NCBI GenBank assembly: GCA_934162615.1
Contig: CAKPJK010000023.1
Coordinates: 1-22,673 of the forward strand
DNA: 22,673 nt
Origin: an uncultured Clostridia bacterium
Lineage (GTDB): Bacteria > Bacillota > Clostridia > TANB77 > CAG-508
Direction of reading: 5' to 3'
The position numbers were made by a program, and so were the translations under genes. Below, in pieces: positions 19,347-22,673 of this stretch (the first letter of the stretch is position 1; every line of letters begins with the position of its first letter). A model generated the notes under the pieces. That model had not been told where the DNA came from. It saw only the letters and a program-made list of their open reading frames with translations, and made no database searches.

Positions 19347-20369
19347 TTCGATAAACATAGCATCTCCAAAACTAAAGAAACGATATCTTTGTTCTACTGC
19401 TTCATTGTATGCTTTCATAATATAATCTTTTCCTGCTAAAGCAGATACTAACATTAATAATGTTGATTGTGGTAAATGGAAGTTTGTTATTAATCCATCT
19501 ATACATTTAAATTTATATCCTGGATAAATAAATATTTGTGTATCTCCCTCTGTAGGTTGTACCATTCCAGTATTTTCATCTGCAATTGTTTCTAATACTC
19601 TGCATGATGTTGTTCCTACTGATATTACTCTTTTACCTGCTTTTTTTGTTTCATTTATTTTATCACAGTCTTCTTGCTTTATATAGTAATGTTCTGAGTG
19701 CATTTCGTGTTTTTCTACTTCGTCTTCTTTTACTGGTCTAAATGTCCCAATTCCAACATGCAAAGTTACATTTGCTATTTTTATACCTTTTTCTTCTATC
19801 TTCTTTAATAATTCTGGTGTAAAGTGTAATCCAGCCGTTGGAGCTGCTGCAGAACCTTCGTATTTTGCATATACTGTTTGATATCTGTCATTATCTTTTA
19901 ATTCTTCGTGAATATATGGTGGTAATGGCATTAATCCTATTTGATCTAATATTTCGTTAAATATTCCTTTATAATGGAATTCTACTTTTCTTGTTCCACC
20001 TGGCATTATATCTAATATTTCTGCTTCTAATAGTCCTTCTCCAAATATTACTTTTGTTCCAACATGTAGTTTATTTCCTGGCCTTACAATGCTTTCCCAA
20101 ATATCTCCTTCGATATTATTTAAAAGTAGAAATTCTACATGTGCACCTGTTTCTTTTCTACCATAAATTCTTGCAGGTATAACTTTCGTATTATTTCTAA
20201 CTAAACAATCACCTGGTTCTAAATAATCTATTATATCTTTAAATACTTTGTGTTCTATCGTTTGTTTTTCTTTATTTAGAACCATTAGTCTTGATTCATC
20301 TCTTTTTTCTAGTGGTACTTGAGCTATTAGCTCTTCTGGTAAGTTGTAATTAAAATCAGATACTTTCAT
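19338..20369 (-). CDS. queA: S-adenosylmethionine:tRNA ribosyltransferase-isomerase
   Basis: Transfers and isomerises the ribosyl part of SAM onto preQ1-tRNA, giving epoxyqueuosine, the step after Tgt. 343 residues, usual length. Landmarks: VSDFNYNLPEELIAQ at the start, DCLVRNNTKVIPARIYGRK, YEGSAAAPTAGLHFT, TLHVGIGTFRPV, TTSCRVLET, ITNFHLPQSTLLMLVSA and RYRFFSFGDAMFI at the end. Start ATG 20367-20369 is the usual family start; GTG 20376-20378 is less likely. The last residues (Gly, Ile, stop TAG) are encoded by the arm of the 143-bp element, so the element's insertion or growth set the present C-terminus. tgt follows on the same strand. Confidence 0.96.
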   Translation of the reverse strand: MKVSDFNYNLPEELIAQVPLEKRDESRLMVLNKEKQTIEHKVFKDIIDYLEPGDCLVRNNTKVIPARIYGRKETGAHVEFLLLNNIEGDIWESIVRPGNKLHVGTKVIFGEGLLEAEILDIMPGGTRKVEFHYKGIFNEILDQIGLMPLPPYIHEELKDNDRYQTVYAKYEGSAAAPTAGLHFTPELLKKIEEKGIKIANVTLHVGIGTFRPVKEDEVEKHEMHSEHYYIKQEDCDKINETKKAGKRVISVGTTSCRVLETIADENTGMVQPTEGDTQIFIYPGYKFKCIDGLITNFHLPQSTLLMLVSALAGKDYIMKAYNEAVEQRYRFFSFGDAMFIEGI

Positions 20370-20392
20370 TTTCTTCACTCTTTCTATTATTT

Positions 20393-21785
20393 TTATACCT
20401 CATTCGAGTCTACATTATTGTTTAATTGTAGATTTTGATTTGTATTATTTTTTAATATATTTTTTATATTTTTAGCATTATACATCAAATTTTTACCTAA
20501 TTGATTTATTTGTTCTATCATATTTTTTGGTTCATGAAATTCGTCAATTTGATATGAATGTTTAAAATCAGTATTTTTTGCTGGTTTCATCGCATAAACT
20601 TCTTTAGGTAAACCTATATAACCTTTTGAAGATTTTACATTTTTATTCATATAATCCTTGTACCAATTTTTTAATCCATTTAAATTTTCGTCCTTATAAC
20701 CATATTTTTCATAATCATGCAAAGCTGGAATATCATAATCATACTCTTGTGCTGTTCTTTCTAATGAATGTAAAAATTCATGTAAAAAAACTTCTTCAGG
20801 AAATGTATTTACACGTGTATCATATTTATACATATAACTTTTTGATGAATTCGGTAGTCTTATATTTGAATACCCTATTCCATAGTAATCCATTGAACCG
20901 TAATCCAATCCAATCATTTATTTGTATGTCATCTTTATGTTCTTCATTTCCTAACCTAATTACTGCAAATATATGATCATATTCATTTTCCTTTACGATA
21001 TCTTTTATAGAATCCTCAATATCTTCTGCTGCAACATAATATCCAAACTGTTCATCATAAGATAATTTAGTAATTGGATTTCTCACAATATATGTGTCAT
21101 AATCTGCTGACATTTTATTTTCTGATAATGAACTTACTGTTGTCTTAAATCTTTTAATTGTATTTCTTATGTCTGAAACATCAGACTCTGTCATTGAGAG
21201 CCTTACTTCTTTTCCATTATTCATAACATCTGTATTTGTAAAAATAAAACATGCAAATTTCCAATTATTATTTTGACTTAGATTTCCCTCTTCTAATGTA
21301 AAGTCACTAAACCATGCTGTTCCTGTACATTCTCCCAAATATCCACCAAGTCTAAAACCTATGTCAACCTCTTCTCTATTTTTCGAATTAAAAATCATTT
21401 CTATTTTTTGCCAATCCTTTGTACCAGTAACTGCAACTGATTTTTCTGTGCTTCCTATTACAGATATTTGTGCACCAACTCCAGAAGTATCATTTTGTGG
21501 TACTACATCTTTTGTCTTAACCATGCACGTAACTTTATAAGGCATATTTTTTTCTACCTTTACCTTCTTATAAAAAGTAGCATCATTGTTATTGTTTGAT
21601 ACTATTTTATAACTATCCGTTTTTGAATATTTTACATCACTATCTCTTTCAAATTGTGATGTATGCATATTAAGTTCACTTCTTACATATTCATTAAAAT
21701 TATAAGTTTTATATAATTTAAAAGCTAGAATTAATAATATAATTGATACTATCCATGATATTATTGTTGATATTCTTATTTTCAT
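20393..21785 (-). pseudogene. Frameshifted membrane-anchored metalloprotease-like gene
   Basis: Two overlapping frames read as one gene. The first (21785 to about 20900) has a membrane anchor (about residues 8-24) and a beta-rich region like a carbohydrate-binding jelly roll (MPYKVTCMVKTKDV, TGTAWFSDFTLEEGN), then a region ending IQINDWIG. The second (about 20917 to 20393) continues naturally with DYGSMDYYGIGYSNIRLP and then VFLHEFLHSLER, an HExxH zinc-protease motif. The frame breaks at GATTGGATTGGATTACGG, a 5-bp repeat. Either one extra base or a lost ATTGG copy restores a single frame of about 460 residues. It could be a dead gene, a slippage-switched gene, or an assembly error. Start ATG 21783-21785 has a distant AAGGA. 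Family not identified beyond the HExxH motif. Confidence 0.7.
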
Positions 21786-21817
21786 TTGTTTCCATTCCTT
21801 TTTAGGTTTATGGTAAT

Positions 21818-21847
21818 ATTATATCATTAAATGTAGTATTTTAGCAA
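21818..21847 (-). promoter_or_regulatory. Promoter of the metalloprotease-like gene
   Basis: Minus strand: -35 TTGCTA (21842-21847), 18-bp spacer, -10 TATAAT (21818-21823) with TGA before it (extended -10). It lies in the short gap before ATG 21785. Confidence 0.6.
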
Positions 21848-21853
21848 CATTTT

Positions 21854-22098
21854 TTACAATAATTCTTCTTCAATTAAGACATTTCTTACAGCTATATTTA
21901 CTAACAAATAAATTGGGACTCTAAACTTGTTTTTTAATTCATATAATCCATCGAAAACGCTCTTTCTTAATAAAACTGACCTTACTACATACGAGTTATT
22001 TTTTCTTTTATATATTTTTACTCTTTCTGTTTTTACTAATTCTTCTACAGCAAGATTTATTATTTTGCTTATTGATGCTTCATATTTTTCTTTTGATA
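21854..22098 (-). pseudogene. C-terminal fragment of an unrecognised gene
   Basis: An open frame to TAA 21854 encodes about 80 residues, from ISKEKYEASISKIINLAVEE to RNVLIEEELL. Basic and helical segments could be a ribbon-helix-helix or similar DNA-binding fold, but I do not recognise it. It lacks its own start: the frame opens only at a TTG inside the pilin-like gene, in a different frame and without a ribosome-binding site. This looks like the 3' part of another gene joined to the truncated pilin-like gene at about 22085-22100. Probably not expressed. Confidence 0.5.
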
Positions 22099-22673
22099 TC
22101 CTGCTGGAAATTTTGCAACCCAATATCCAGCTAATTCTTTACTCCACTCACCGTTTTTGTAATTATTCTTTGTTCCATTTACAAAACTAGGATGTACTAC
22201 ATAATCTTTTGTTGCATCTGGTGCTTCACCATCTGCTGTTTGTCTTTGGGCTGTTTTTAATGTGCCTCCTTCATAATAATTGTCTGTTGTTCCTACTAAA
22301 AACACTACACTGATTTCATGTGTTGAACTATTTATTTTATATGCATATCTTGGTACCCATACCCACATACTTCCATCTTCTGTTGTAGCATTTGCCCATT
22401 TCCTTTCATTATAATTATACCAATCGTTCTTACTGCTATCACTTACTGTTTTTACAGAACCTGCCGTATCTGCTGTTGGTTCTGTAAATTGTATAGCTGT
22501 CATCCCAGTCATCAATTCTGGTTTATTTACTTTTCCGTCCCATCTATCATTAGATGTATATTTACTAAGTTCATCCTCATATTCATACAATAAACTTTGT
22601 TCCTTTGCGGACGCTTCATCGCTTTTCTTTTTTGCCTCTTTTGCTTTTCCAAATAACCCTGTATTTGTTAATG
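22069..22673 (-). CDS. Type IV pilin-like secreted protein, 5' cut by window edge, 3' truncated
   Basis: The frame is open to the right edge, beginning LTNTGLFGKAKEAKKKSDEA. This is the stretch after the prepilin hydrophobic helix in many clostridial pilin-like proteins, whose N-terminal methylation motif would lie off the window. The middle (MTAIQFTEPTADT, then DGSMWVWVPRYAYKI, then VVHPSFVNG and ELAGYWVAKFPAGYQ) is a pattern I associate with pilin-like proteins of gut Clostridia. After AGYQ the frame turns into KKNMKHQ and stops at 22069, whereas I would expect the domain to continue. The gene therefore appears 3'-truncated by a recombination event near 22090. An internal TTG at 22588 is not a real start. 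Confidence 0.65.
   Translation of the reverse strand, partial: LTNTGLFGKAKEAKKKSDEASAKEQSLLYEYEDELSKYTSNDRWDGKVNKPELMTGMTAIQFTEPTADTAGSVKTVSDSSKNDWYNYNERKWANATTEDGSMWVWVPRYAYKINSSTHEISVVFLVGTTDNYYEGGTLKTAQRQTADGEAPDATKDYVVHPSFVNGTKNNYKNGEWSKELAGYWVAKFPAGYQKKNMKHQ

Overview
The window is very AT-rich and reads as the chromosome of a low-GC, spore-forming member of the Clostridia. The support is a spoIIP sporulation gene, strong Shine-Dalgarno sites before almost every gene, and Firmicute-type neighbours (rpsO-pnp, tmcAL, split transketolase, queA-tgt). A WG-repeat membrane protein and a pilin-like protein of a kind I associate with gut Clostridia point the same way. Species cannot be told from sequence alone.

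Left part (1 to about 4130): the integrase end of a prophage or phage-like integrative element inserted at the 3' end of a tRNA-Glu(CTC) gene. A leftward early operon (Cro-like, excisionase-like HTH, two very small proteins, Gp157-like protein, one gene running off the edge) starts from a consensus promoter. A rightward lysogeny arm (S24/LexA-type repressor, 39-residue protein, tyrosine integrase) starts from a second promoter. Four copies of one operator (GGTTA-N8-TAACC) sit on and around these promoters.

Centre (4131 to about 19200): host genes, almost all leftward. They are tRNA-Glu, pnp, rpsO with a structured leader, two unrecognised genes (one a 42-bp tandem-repeat coiled coil), gap, an N-terminal transketolase half without its partner, and divergent tmcAL. 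Then come a Cd/Zn-type P-ATPase with a CadC-like ArsR repressor and its operator, a 106-residue unknown, spoIIP, a WG-repeat membrane protein and tgt. Many have near-consensus sigma-A promoters with 17-bp spacers.

Right part (about 19200 to 22673): queA and tgt (queuosine synthesis) are separated by a 143-bp element. It folds on paper into a closed four-way junction: one 20-bp outer stem and three abutting hairpins. Its right arm supplies the queA stop codon and its left arm ends at the tgt ribosome-binding site. Beyond it lie a frameshifted HExxH metalloprotease-like gene and a pilin-like gene whose 3' end is cut and joined to a fragment of another gene.

The two observations I would follow first are the 143-bp four-way-junction element and the operator-controlled prophage switch. 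The decayed genes at the right end are next.
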